A program made the translations under genes and the position numbers. From Aequorivita soesokkakensis (GTDB taxonomy: Bacteria > Bacteroidota > Bacteroidia > Flavobacteriales > Flavobacteriaceae), in contig NZ_LXIE01000050.1 in NCBI RefSeq assembly GCF_001641085.1, positions 1 to 64,000 of the forward strand: DNA of 64,000 bases, given 5' to 3'. Of the stretch, positions 8,655 through 16,795 are shown piece after piece (the stretch's first letter is position 1; each line of letters begins with the position of its first letter). The notes beneath the pieces are model-generated. The model saw only the letters and a program-made list of their open reading frames with translations. It did no database searches and had not been told where the DNA came from.

Positions 8655-9527
8655 ATGAGCCTAAAAGTAGCAATACAGGGAATTGAAAGTTCGTTCCACC
8701 ACCAAGCCGTTCAAAAACTTTTTCCCAATGAGGAAATTAATCTTTTGACTTGCGATTCTTTTGAAAAGGTAACGACCGCAGTAAATAATAGTAATGCTGA
8801 TTTTGGCGTGATTGCAATTGAAAATACTATCGTTGGCTCGATTTTGCCGAATTATGGGTTGATTGATGCAGGCAATTTTGAAATCTTGGCAGAAACCGTT
8901 TTAAATATTCAAATGTACGTGATGGCTTTGGAAAGTGAATCCATTCACGATATAAAAGAGATACATTCACATCCTGTGGCGCTGCTTCAGTGTCGGGATT
9001 ATTTGCAGAAATTTCCGCCGCAATTCAAGGTTATTGAAGGAAAAGACACCGCTTCCGAAGCAAAAAGAATCAAAAATCAAAACTTAACAGGCGTTGCTGC
9101 AATTGCTGGGAAACAAGTTGCAGAGAAATTCGGACTTAAAATTTTGGACAGTAATATCCAAGATATAAAGGAAAACCATACGCGCTTTGTACTTTTGGGC
9201 AAAAAAGAAAAGCAAAGTATTCGGCAAGCCGACAAAGCTTCTCTTAAATTTGTACTGGACCATAATGTTGGGAGTTTAGGAAATGTTCTGAGTCTTTTAA
9301 CGACTTTCAACATAAATTTAACCAAGATACAATCGCTGCCAATTGTCGGCAAACCTTGGCAGTATGCTTTTTTTGTCGATGTGGTTTTTGAGGAGGAGAA
9401 TTTCTTTTTTGAAGTGGTGGAAATGCTCAAAAAAACAGTAAAAGAATTAAAAATATTGGGTGTTTACAAACAAGATGAAACACATGCCCAAGCTCAATTT
9501 TCAAATGCAATTTTAAATGGAAAATAA
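8655..9527 (+). CDS. pheA: Prephenate dehydratase
   Basis: Converts prephenate to phenylpyruvate, the committed step to phenylalanine. The 290-residue protein has the periplasmic-binding-like catalytic lobes (GVIAIENTIVGSI around residues 55-67, NHTRFVLLG at about 178) followed by a C-terminal ACT domain (from about 195, LDHNVGSLGNVLSLL) that normally senses Phe for feedback inhibition. Unlike E. coli PheA it has no chorismate mutase domain; that activity is fused to the next gene product. Its end overlaps the start of the DAHP synthase gene by 11 bases. Transcription is probably controlled by the Phe-rich leader/terminator at 8509-8637. Many relatives have an aminotransferase and tyrA between these two genes; here they are absent. 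Confidence 0.95.
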   Translation: MSLKVAIQGIESSFHHQAVQKLFPNEEINLLTCDSFEKVTTAVNNSNADFGVIAIENTIVGSILPNYGLIDAGNFEILAETVLNIQMYVMALESESIHDIKEIHSHPVALLQCRDYLQKFPPQFKVIEGKDTASEAKRIKNQNLTGVAAIAGKQVAEKFGLKILDSNIQDIKENHTRFVLLGKKEKQSIRQADKASLKFVLDHNVGSLGNVLSLLTTFNINLTKIQSLPIVGKPWQYAFFVDVVFEEENFFFEVVEMLKKTVKELKILGVYKQDETHAQAQFSNAILNGK

Positions 9528-10599
9528 TAAAAATCTACGCAATTGGCTAAATAAAATGGAACTGGCACACCCAATTGTAATTGCGGGTCCGTGCAGTGCC
9601 GAAACGGAAGAACAAGTGCTGAAAATAGCACACCAACTAAAGGAAACCGATACAACCGTAATGCGTGCCGGAATCTGGAAACCCAGAACCCGTCCAGGAA
9701 ATTTTGAAGGCGTTGGTGCTTTGGGATTGAAGTGGCTTCAAAAAGCGAAACAGGAAACTGGTTTGATGACCGCGACCGAAGTTGCAAACGCAAACCACGT
9801 AGATTTGGCGTTGAAACACGATGTGGATATTCTTTGGGTTGGCGCGCGCACAACAGTTTCGCCTTTTATTGTTCAGGAAATAGCCGATGCTTTAAAGGGA
9901 ACCGATAAAATAGTTTTGATAAAAAACCCAGTGAATCCAGATTTAGCACTTTGGTTGGGAGCAGTGGAGCGTTTTTATGAAAGCGATGTAAAAAATCTGG
10001 GTGTAATTCACCGCGGATTTTCAACTTATGAAAAAACGCGTTACCGAAATAATCCGGAATGGCAGATACCGATTGACCTTCAAAATAAATTTCCAGATTT
10101 ACCTTTGATTTTGGATCCTTCGCATATTGCGGGACGTCGTGATATTATATTTGATTTATGTCAAACCGCCTTGGATCTAAATTATGACGGATTGATGGTA
10201 GAAACACATTTTGACCCAGATAACGCTTGGAGCGATGCCGCACAGCAAATTACACCAGCCGCTTTAAGGCAAATGACTATCGATTTGCGAATTCGGAAAC
10301 AGGAAGGCGATGCAGTTGAATTTAGAAATAAATTGAACACATTGCGTACAAAGATTGATGTTTTGGACCATCAGCTTATAGAATCATTGGGCAAAAGAAT
10401 GAAGATTGCAGATAGTATTGGAGCTTTAAAAAAGAAAAATAACGTGGCTATTCTTCAAACAAAAAGATGGAATGAGGTTTTAGGGAAAATGATTTTGGAA
10501 GGCGAAGAAAACCAACTGAGTGAGGAATTTATTTTGAAAATTTTTAAAGCCATTCATCAAGAATCCATCAATCACCAAAAAAAGGTTATTAATGAATAA
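9517..10599 (+). CDS. Bifunctional 3-deoxy-7-phosphoheptulonate synthase / chorismate mutase type II
   Basis: N-terminal part (about residues 1-260) is a DAHP synthase of the KDO8P-like class: IVIAGPCSAETEEQ, RAGIWKPRTRPGNFEG, and ILDPSHIAGRRD. It condenses PEP with erythrose-4-phosphate to open the shikimate pathway. The C-terminal about 95 residues are an AroQ-type chorismate mutase (RTKIDVLDHQLIESLGKRM). The fusion supplies prephenate for PheA, whose gene overlaps it. The last three codons and the stop lie within the first copies of an AATGAAT heptamer array. 360 residues is the normal length for this fusion in flavobacteria. Confidence 0.95.
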   Translation: MENNKNLRNWLNKMELAHPIVIAGPCSAETEEQVLKIAHQLKETDTTVMRAGIWKPRTRPGNFEGVGALGLKWLQKAKQETGLMTATEVANANHVDLALKHDVDILWVGARTTVSPFIVQEIADALKGTDKIVLIKNPVNPDLALWLGAVERFYESDVKNLGVIHRGFSTYEKTRYRNNPEWQIPIDLQNKFPDLPLILDPSHIAGRRDIIFDLCQTALDLNYDGLMVETHFDPDNAWSDAAQQITPAALRQMTIDLRIRKQEGDAVEFRNKLNTLRTKIDVLDHQLIESLGKRMKIADSIGALKKKNNVAILQTKRWNEVLGKMILEGEENQLSEEFILKIFKAIHQESINHQKKVINE

Positions 10600-10649
10600 T
10601 GAATAATGAATAATGAATAATGAATAATGAATAATGAATAATGAATAAT
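10591..10649. repeat. AATGAAT heptamer tandem array, 8.4 copies
   Basis: Eight perfect copies of AATGAAT from 10591 to 10646 plus AAT. The first copy encodes the last residues of the DAHP synthase and the stop codon (10597-10599) spans copies 1 and 2. AT-rich; no stable secondary structure. Confidence 0.97.
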
Positions 10650-10673
10650 ATTGTAATATAGATTGAATATTTT

Positions 10674-10746
10674 TGAAACCTGAAACCTGAAACCTGAAAC
10701 CTGAAACCTGAAACCTGAAACCTGAAACCTGAAACCTGAAACCTGA
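10674..10746. repeat. TGAAACC heptamer tandem array, 10.4 copies, abutting the rsgA start
   Basis: Ten perfect copies of TGAAACC (10674-10743) plus TGA, directly followed by the rsgA ATG at 10747. The array therefore occupies the entire ribosome-binding region. Separated by only 24 bases from the unrelated AATGAAT array. The perfect copies suggest recent expansion or copy-number instability. Confidence 0.97.
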
Positions 10747-11694
10747 ATGAAAGGCCTTGTCTATAAATCTACCGGAAGTTGGTACAGCGTAAAAGCCGAA
10801 AGCGGAACTTTTTACGATTGCCGCATAAAAGGCAAGTTCCGTATGGATGGAATAAAAAGCACAAATCCTGTTGCGGTAGGCGATCACGTAGATTTTGATA
10901 TCGAAAAAAAAGGCGATGAAACCGTTGGGGTAATCAAACATATTGACGAGCGCGAAAACTACATCATCCGAAAATCTGTAAATCTTTCAAAGCAAACCCA
11001 TATAATTGCGGCTAATATTGATGTTGCTTTTTTGTTGATTACCCTAAACAATCCACCAACCTTTACAACTTTTATAGATCGGTTTTTAGTTACTGCGGAA
11101 GCATATCACATTAAAGCGGTTTTGCTTTTCAATAAAATTGACACTTACAACGAAGACGAATTATTAGAGATAAAATTCCTTGCGGCACTGTATCGAAAAA
11201 TTGGGTACGAATGCATCGGAATTTCAGCAATCACAGGAAAAAATATTGATAAAGTAAAAGCTTTGATGCAGGACAAAGTAACTATGTTTTCTGGCCATAG
11301 TGGCGTGGGCAAATCTACTTTGATAAATGCTTTAGAGCCGGGCTTGAGTTTAAAAACCTCAAATATTTCTGAACAACATTTGCAGGGACAACACACAACT
11401 ACTTTTGCCGAAATGTTTGATTTATCCTTTGGCGGACAAATAATAGACACTCCCGGAATTAAAGGTTTTGGAGTGGTTGAAATGGATAAAGAAGAATTGG
11501 GTGATTATTTCCCTGAGTTTTTTGAGCTGAAGGAAAACTGCAAATTCAACAACTGCCTTCATTTGGAAGAGCCACATTGTGCGGTGAAAGAAGCCTTGGA
11601 AAATGAAGAAGTAGCGTGGTCCCGATATAAAAGTTATTTGCAGATTTTAGAAGGCGAAGAGGATCATTTCAGAAAAGATATTTATGAGAAGTAA
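10747..11694 (+). CDS. rsgA: Ribosome small subunit-dependent GTPase RsgA
   Basis: Circularly permuted GTPase that helps mature the 30S subunit. The 315-residue protein has an N-terminal OB fold (about 1-75), then G4 LFNKID, G1 SGHSGVGKSTLINAL, G3 DTPG in permuted order, and a C-terminal zinc motif (CKFNNCLHLEEPHC) that binds Zn through Cys-His-Cys residues. The start MKGLVYKSTGSWY is typical of the family and begins exactly at the end of a TGAAACC heptamer array. Same strand and context as pheA/DAHP synthase, an arrangement common in this family of bacteria. Confidence 0.96.
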   Translation: MKGLVYKSTGSWYSVKAESGTFYDCRIKGKFRMDGIKSTNPVAVGDHVDFDIEKKGDETVGVIKHIDERENYIIRKSVNLSKQTHIIAANIDVAFLLITLNNPPTFTTFIDRFLVTAEAYHIKAVLLFNKIDTYNEDELLEIKFLAALYRKIGYECIGISAITGKNIDKVKALMQDKVTMFSGHSGVGKSTLINALEPGLSLKTSNISEQHLQGQHTTTFAEMFDLSFGGQIIDTPGIKGFGVVEMDKEELGDYFPEFFELKENCKFNNCLHLEEPHCAVKEALENEEVAWSRYKSYLQILEGEEDHFRKDIYEK

Positions 11695-11729
11695 AATTCC
11701 AAATCTCAAGCACCAAATACCAAAATTCC
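11694..11729. repeat. Degenerate AAATNCC heptamer repeat after rsgA
   Basis: Four consecutive 7-mers AAATTCC, AAATCTC, AAGCACC, AAATACC (11694-11721) and an 8-base AAAATTCC. The first unit shares the last base of the rsgA stop codon. Closely related in sequence to the AAATCCC array inside metH. Confidence 0.75.
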
Positions 11730-11737
11730 ACTAATCG

Positions 11738-11773
11738 AACTATCCAACAATCTAAAAATCCAACGATCCAAAA
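11738..11773. repeat. Degenerate octamer repeat (AANNATCC) abutting the dtd start
   Basis: AACTATCC, AACAATCT, AAAAATCC, AACGATCC in phase from 11738 to 11769, then AAAA and the dtd ATG at 11774. Period 8 here, in contrast to the neighbouring period-7 repeats. Confidence 0.75.
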
Positions 11774-12226
11774 ATGCGCGTTTTAATCCAAAGAGTAAAA
11801 AAAGCATCCGTAATTATTGAAGAAAAAGTTTTTTCCGAGATAAATCAAGGGTTGCTGATTTTATTGGGAATTGAAGCGGAAGATACCCAAGAAGACATCA
11901 ACTGGTTAGCTGGAAAAATTGCCCGTTTGCGGATTTTTTCTGATGAAAATGATGCGATGAATCTTTCGGTGCAGGACATAGACGGCGAATGTTTGGTGGT
12001 TAGTCAATTTACACTTCATGCAAACACAAAAAAGGGAAATCGTCCTTCTTTTATAAACGCCGCAAAGCCAGAAATTGCTATCCCACTTTATGAAAATTTT
12101 GTGTTACAACTTGAAAGGGAAACCAATAAAAAAGTTGAGACCGGTAGCTTCGGAGCAATGATGGATGTAGCTTTAATTAATGATGGGCCGGTTACTATTT
12201 GGATTGATTCGAAAAATAAGGAATAA
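11774..12226 (+). CDS. dtd: D-aminoacyl-tRNA deacylase
   Basis: Hydrolyses D-amino acids mischarged on tRNA. The 150-residue length and the two catalytic motifs of the DTD fold are present: SQFTLHA near residue 78 and [10 protein letters not shown] near residue 136. The start [13 protein letters not shown] is the typical N-terminus. It is separated from rsgA by 79 bases made mostly of degenerate 7- and 8-bp repeats. Cytoplasmic housekeeping enzyme; no unusual residues seen. Confidence 0.96.
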   Translation: MRVLIQRVKKASVIIEEKVFSEINQGLLILLGIEAEDTQEDINWLAGKIARLRIFSDENDAMNLSVQDIDGECLVVSQFTLHANTKKGNRPSFINAAKPEIAIPLYENFVLQLERETNKKVETGSFGAMMDVALINDGPVTIWIDSKNKE

Positions 12227-12289
12227 ACTCTTTAACTTTTTTTTAACCTTTCGGAAATTTTATATATTGCCAAGCATTAAAATGAATTC

Positions 12290-14191
12290 ATGAAAAAGAT
12301 TTTTTGCTTTGCAATCCTACTTTGCTCAGCTCATACGTTTTCCCAAAAGGGTTATTCTATAGCATCCATTCCCAGTGAATTAACTGAATATTCAAACAGT
12401 GTATTGATAGATGAACTTGTTGAAATTGATGTAACCGACATCAATAAAATGAAGGAAAAAACACACAGAGTTATAGCCGTTTTTAACAAACTTGGCGATG
12501 AAGACACCAATCTTTACGAATATTACAACGAAAATTCACGTGTAAAAGACGTGGAGGTACGCATCTATGATTCCTTTGGAAAAGAAATGGAGCATTTCAG
12601 AAAAAAGGATTTTATGGACGTAAGCCGGACCGGCAATAATATGTATGTAGATTCTAGGGCATTGTATATAAATTACACTCCAACAACCTATCCGTATATT
12701 GTGGTTTATGACAGTGAGACTGAAACAGGCGATTCTGCATTTATAAGTCCTTGGTATCCTTTGGGCGGGTATGCCGAAAGCACTCAAAAAAGTACGTTGA
12801 AAATTAAGTTCGATCCGTTGAACAAACCAAAATACAAGTCCAAAAATTTGGAAGATTTTGATATTTCAATTTCTGAAAGTGCTGATGAAATTACCTTTTC
12901 GGCTTCAAATATTTCGGCAATTCGTTATGAAGAGCACAGCCCTTCCTTCAGCAATATTTTCCCCAATGTAACCATCGCACTCGATAATTTTCGGTTAAAA
13001 GGTACTTCTGGTTCTGGCAAGGATTGGCAACAATTTGGAAGCTGGATGGACAAAAGTTTGCTTTCTGATGTTCGTGACCTGCCCGAAGGTACGTTAGCGC
13101 GTGTAAAAAGTCTTGTTGCAAATGAAACAACAAACGAAGGAAAGGCGCGAAAAATTTATCAATTTCTTCAGAATAAAGTGCGCTATGTAAGCATACAAAT
13201 AGGTATTGGTGGATGGAAACCTATGCTGGCATCAGATGTGGACAAGCTTAGTTATGGGGACTGCAAAGCGCTGACCAATTATACAAAAGCAATGCTTGAG
13301 GCAGTGGGTGTTCCTTCTTATTATACCATATTATATGGCGATACAACGGAACGGAATATTGTTTCGGATTTTTCTTCACTTCAAGGAAATCATATGATTT
13401 TGGCAATTCCAAACGGAGAAGAAATGACTTGGCTTGAATGTACAAGCCAAGATACGCCCTATGGCTTTATAGGCGATTTTACTGATGATAGGGATGTTTT
13501 GATAATTACTCCCGAAGGCGGAAAAATTGCACATACCAAAGTTTACAAAACCGAAGAAAATACCCAAGAGAATGTTTCAAAAGTAAAAATTGATCCAAAA
13601 GGAAATGTTACTGCCAGCTTTCAAAGTATTTCCAAAGGACTTCAGTATGACGATAAATATTTGCTTCCCAAAGAAAAAAAGGAAGATTTGGATGAAAAGT
13701 ATAAAAACAAATGGAGCTACATTAATGGTTTTGCAATAAACAGTGTGGAATTAAATAATAATAAGGAAGATGTAGTTTTTACTGAAAACTTATCGCTCAC
13801 TATTCCAAATTACGCCAACCCGGTTGGTAATGATTTTCTTTTCTGTGCCAATATTTTTAACCAGAGTCAATACATTCCGCCGCGAATTGAAACCAGAAAG
13901 CAAAACTTATATATAGGAAGCGGATTTATAGATGTTGATACTGTTGAAGTTGAAATTCCAGAAAACTTCGAAATTGATGGGCTTCCAGAAGAAACTATTT
14001 TGGAAACAAAATTTGGAAAATACCAGATTGGTTTCAGTAAAAATCCTGATAATAAATTAATCTATAGTCGAAAAATGACTCTAAACAAAGGCGAGTATCC
14101 ACCTTCAGAATATGAAAACTTTAGAGATTTTTTAAGGTCTATAGCAAGGTTGGACAAAACAAAAATTCTTTTAAAACAAAGCGTACAATAA
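12290..14191 (+). CDS. Secreted DUF3857 / transglutaminase-like protein, catalytic triad mostly kept
   Basis: A 633-residue exported protein with a signal peptide ending near TFSQKG, an N-terminal DUF3857 beta-sandwich domain (about 40-230), a transglutaminase-like papain-fold domain (about 260-400), and a C-terminal beta domain. The predicted nucleophile lies in YGDCKALTNY (C325), with His in QGNHMILAIP (H368) and an acidic residue in WLECTSQ (E383 where Asp is usual). Such proteins are widespread in Bacteroidetes and their substrates are unknown; they may act as periplasmic or surface cysteine proteases or transferases. It forms a pair with the gene 13 bases downstream, which lacks these residues. 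Confidence 0.85.
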   Translation: MKKIFCFAILLCSAHTFSQKGYSIASIPSELTEYSNSVLIDELVEIDVTDINKMKEKTHRVIAVFNKLGDEDTNLYEYYNENSRVKDVEVRIYDSFGKEMEHFRKKDFMDVSRTGNNMYVDSRALYINYTPTTYPYIVVYDSETETGDSAFISPWYPLGGYAESTQKSTLKIKFDPLNKPKYKSKNLEDFDISISESADEITFSASNISAIRYEEHSPSFSNIFPNVTIALDNFRLKGTSGSGKDWQQFGSWMDKSLLSDVRDLPEGTLARVKSLVANETTNEGKARKIYQFLQNKVRYVSIQIGIGGWKPMLASDVDKLSYGDCKALTNYTKAMLEAVGVPSYYTILYGDTTERNIVSDFSSLQGNHMILAIPNGEEMTWLECTSQDTPYGFIGDFTDDRDVLIITPEGGKIAHTKVYKTEENTQENVSKVKIDPKGNVTASFQSISKGLQYDDKYLLPKEKKEDLDEKYKNKWSYINGFAINSVELNNNKEDVVFTENLSLTIPNYANPVGNDFLFCANIFNQSQYIPPRIETRKQNLYIGSGFIDVDTVEVEIPENFEIDGLPEETILETKFGKYQIGFSKNPDNKLIYSRKMTLNKGEYPPSEYENFRDFLRSIARLDKTKILLKQSVQ

Positions 14192-14204
14192 ATATTAATA
14201 ACCA

Positions 14205-16226
14205 ATGAAAACAAATATACTTACAGCAATTACAGTTTTATGCTTTTTGAATTTGTCAATTGCCCAAAACTATAAATTTGGAAAAGTTTCCAAAGAAGAA
14301 CTGGTTCAAAAGGAACACCCGCAAGAACCTACGGCAGATGCAGCAATTCTGTATAGGGAAATCCACACAAACTTTGATTATTCAAGCGATTCGGGATTTT
14401 ATATGATTACTGACGTTTTTGAACGTGTGAAAATTTACAAAAAAGAAGGATTCGATTGGGCAACAAAAGAAATAGATTTATATCAGGGGAGCTCAGGGGC
14501 CAACGATGAAATTTCGGGATTAAAGGCCTATACCTATTACTTGGGAGCCAATGACAAAATTGAAGAGATAAAACTTAGAAGTGAAGGTATTTTTGAAGAA
14601 GCAACTACCAAATACATCCACAAAGTAAAGTTCACGATGCCCGATGTAAAAGAAGGCTGCGTTATTGAATACAAATACACCATTAAATCGCCATTCATAA
14701 ACAATATTGACGAGTTCCGTTTTCAGGAAATGATTCCAGTGGATAATGTTGAGGTGACTTTTGCTTCCCCAGAATATTTTATTTTCAAGACACATCAAAA
14801 AGGATGGATTCCCTATAAAGTTGATAAAGGCGGAAAAGACCGCATTATCCCTTTGGCCAATTCGCGTTCGGAATTTGACAGACATGGAAACATGACCAGT
14901 AAAGCCAGTACGAGAGATTTAAAGTTTAAGGAAGACGTATATACCATAAAACTGAATAATGTTCCCGCAATGAAGGAAGAAGCATTTGTGGGTAATATTG
15001 ACAACTATTCCACCAGTCTCAAATTTGAATTGAGTTATGTGGATTTTCCAGGATCTCCAATGAAAACCTATTCTACAACCTGGGAAGATGTTTCAAAAGG
15101 TATTTATGAAGTGGATTCCTTTGGAAATGAATTGGAGCGAAGCAATTATTTTGAAGACGATCTAAACAGCCTCATAAACGGAGTCAGCAATCCCGAAGAA
15201 AAGGTAAATCGTATATTTTCATATGTGGTAAACAAAATGACTTGGAACAAGTTTACAGGCTATTATACAAATGAAGGCGTTAAAGAGGCCTATAAAAAAG
15301 GCTCGGGAAATGTAGCCGATATCAATTTGATACTTGTGGCCATGCTTCGTAAAGCAAACTTGAATGCCGACCCTGTTTTGGTCAGTACCAAAGACCACGG
15401 TATGCCTTTGTTTCCAACCCGAAATGGTTTCAATTATGTAATTGCTGGGGTTGAGCTTCCACAGGGTGTTATCCTGCTTGACGCCACCAACAAAGATGCT
15501 GAAATGGGCATTTTAAAATCCAGCATAATGAATTGGCAAGGAAGAATGATTAAGAAGGACGGTTCTTCCGGATGGGTTTCATTAACTCCACAAACTCCCG
15601 CAGTAAAGAGCGCAATGGTGACTGCTGAAATAAAACCTGATTTGTCCGTTTCAGGGAAAGCACAAAATAGATTTACGGGCAATTATGCTTTTAAATACAG
15701 AACAGAATTTAAAAGCTTAAACGAAGATGCACAGCGCAAGGAAATCGAAAAAAACAGTAATCAAGTGGAACTTTCCGCGCTGCATTTTGAAAATTTGGAT
15801 ACCACCGGAAAACCGGTTTCGTTGGAATATGATTTTGAATCACTGGACGCGGTAGAAGATGTTGCCGGAAAACTATACTTTTCGCCAATGGTGTTTATGG
15901 CCACAAAAGAAAGCCCCTTTAAACCTGAAACACGCGACTATCCAATTGATTTTGGCTATCCAATGAAAGACCGCTACATCATAAACATAGCGTTGCCCGA
16001 AGGTTATAAAGTAGAATCCCTTCCTGAAAATGCAGTGTTTAATTTAGGCGAAAATACAGGTAGCTATCGTTATTTAATTTCACAGGTTGGCAACAAATTG
16101 CAACTTTCAGTAGAATTTACAATAAATAAAGCTTACATCGCAGCCGAGGAATACGGAAATTTGAAAAAATTCTACGAGCTTTTAATAGCGAAGGAAAACG
16201 AAAAAGTTGTACTTTCAAAGGCATAA
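14205..16226 (+). CDS. Secreted DUF3857 / transglutaminase-like protein, catalytically degenerate
   Basis: A 673-residue exported protein (signal peptide ending LSIAQN) with the same DUF3857 plus transglutaminase-like layout as its upstream neighbour. The Cys motif (G-D-C-K-D in active relatives) reads GNVADINLILVAMLR, putting Val370 at the nucleophile position, and the His position (FNH in relatives) is Tyr411; only the Asp of LLDAT (D426) remains. Thus the fold is kept but the active site is not. It may bind ligand or regulate the active paralogue. Its stop codon overlaps the ATG of the MazG-like gene by one base. Confidence 0.82.
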   Translation: MKTNILTAITVLCFLNLSIAQNYKFGKVSKEELVQKEHPQEPTADAAILYREIHTNFDYSSDSGFYMITDVFERVKIYKKEGFDWATKEIDLYQGSSGANDEISGLKAYTYYLGANDKIEEIKLRSEGIFEEATTKYIHKVKFTMPDVKEGCVIEYKYTIKSPFINNIDEFRFQEMIPVDNVEVTFASPEYFIFKTHQKGWIPYKVDKGGKDRIIPLANSRSEFDRHGNMTSKASTRDLKFKEDVYTIKLNNVPAMKEEAFVGNIDNYSTSLKFELSYVDFPGSPMKTYSTTWEDVSKGIYEVDSFGNELERSNYFEDDLNSLINGVSNPEEKVNRIFSYVVNKMTWNKFTGYYTNEGVKEAYKKGSGNVADINLILVAMLRKANLNADPVLVSTKDHGMPLFPTRNGFNYVIAGVELPQGVILLDATNKDAEMGILKSSIMNWQGRMIKKDGSSGWVSLTPQTPAVKSAMVTAEIKPDLSVSGKAQNRFTGNYAFKYRTEFKSLNEDAQRKEIEKNSNQVELSALHFENLDTTGKPVSLEYDFESLDAVEDVAGKLYFSPMVFMATKESPFKPETRDYPIDFGYPMKDRYIINIALPEGYKVESLPENAVFNLGENTGSYRYLISQVGNKLQLSVEFTINKAYIAAEEYGNLKKFYELLIAKENEKVVLSKA

Positions 16227-16552
16227 TGGATATTAAAAACGCACAAAAAGCAGTTGATGCCTGGATACAGGAACACGGCGTTCGCTATTTCAATGAGTTG
16301 ACAAATATGGCACAACTCACGGAAGAGGTAGGTGAAGTGGCCCGTATTATAGCGCGTCGTTATGGAGAACAAAGCGAGAAGGAAAGCGACAAAAACAAAG
16401 ATTTGGGCGAAGAACTTGCAGATGTTATTTTTGTGGTACTGTGTCTCGCCAATCAAACCGGTGTTAATCTTGAAGAAGCGTTCAAAAAAAAGTTAGAACT
16501 TAAAACCAAACGTGACCACGACAGACATCACGGAAACAAAAAATTGAAATAA
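16226..16552 (+). CDS. MazG-type nucleotide pyrophosphohydrolase
   Basis: A 108-residue all-alpha NTP pyrophosphohydrolase of the MazG superfamily. The metal-binding acidic residues are visible in LTEEVGEVARII (about residues 31-42) and GEELADVIFVVL (about 67-78). It probably hydrolyses non-canonical or excess nucleoside triphosphates to NMP and PPi. The start overlaps the previous stop (TAATG) and the next gene begins immediately after, so it is embedded in the transcription unit leading to aroA. Substrate not predictable from sequence. Confidence 0.9.
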   Translation: MDIKNAQKAVDAWIQEHGVRYFNELTNMAQLTEEVGEVARIIARRYGEQSEKESDKNKDLGEELADVIFVVLCLANQTGVNLEEAFKKKLELKTKRDHDRHHGNKKLK

Positions 16553-16795
16553 ATGTTCAAAAAAGTACTAAATACAAAAGGTTTTTGGAAATCGGTTTTT
16601 GTTTTGGCCATCTCTTTTGCTGTGCTTTTTACACTTATAAAATGGGCTATAGAGGGGTTTGAAATGGCTTACTTCACAGAAAGAAATCCCGTAATGTTTA
16701 TACTCACTATTTTACTTGCCGGGTTTGTGTATGGCTTTTTTGTAACTTTTGGAAAGTTCAGGGCGAAGCTAAAAGAAAACGATCCTGGGCGATGA
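16553..16795 (+). CDS. Small two-helix membrane protein, unknown function
   Basis: An 80-residue protein with two predicted transmembrane segments (about 13-33 and 50-68), a basic N-terminus (MFKKVLNTKGFWKS) and a basic C-terminal tail (KFRAKLKENDPGR). It starts directly after the MazG-like stop and overlaps aroA by four bases (ATGA), so it is a true gene in the operon. I recognise no named family, though the position between MazG and aroA suggests a conserved flavobacterial hypothetical protein. Confidence 0.8.
   Translation: MFKKVLNTKGFWKSVFVLAISFAVLFTLIKWAIEGFEMAYFTERNPVMFILTILLAGFVYGFFVTFGKFRAKLKENDPGR

Noticed and set aside
10591-10746. Heptamer arrays as a CRISPR array
   Set aside because: Units of 7 bp without spacers and no cas genes nearby.
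10480-10941. Antisense ORF with repeated peptide across the heptamer arrays
   Set aside because: Repeats in the protein are a direct result of the DNA repeats; overlaps two real genes.
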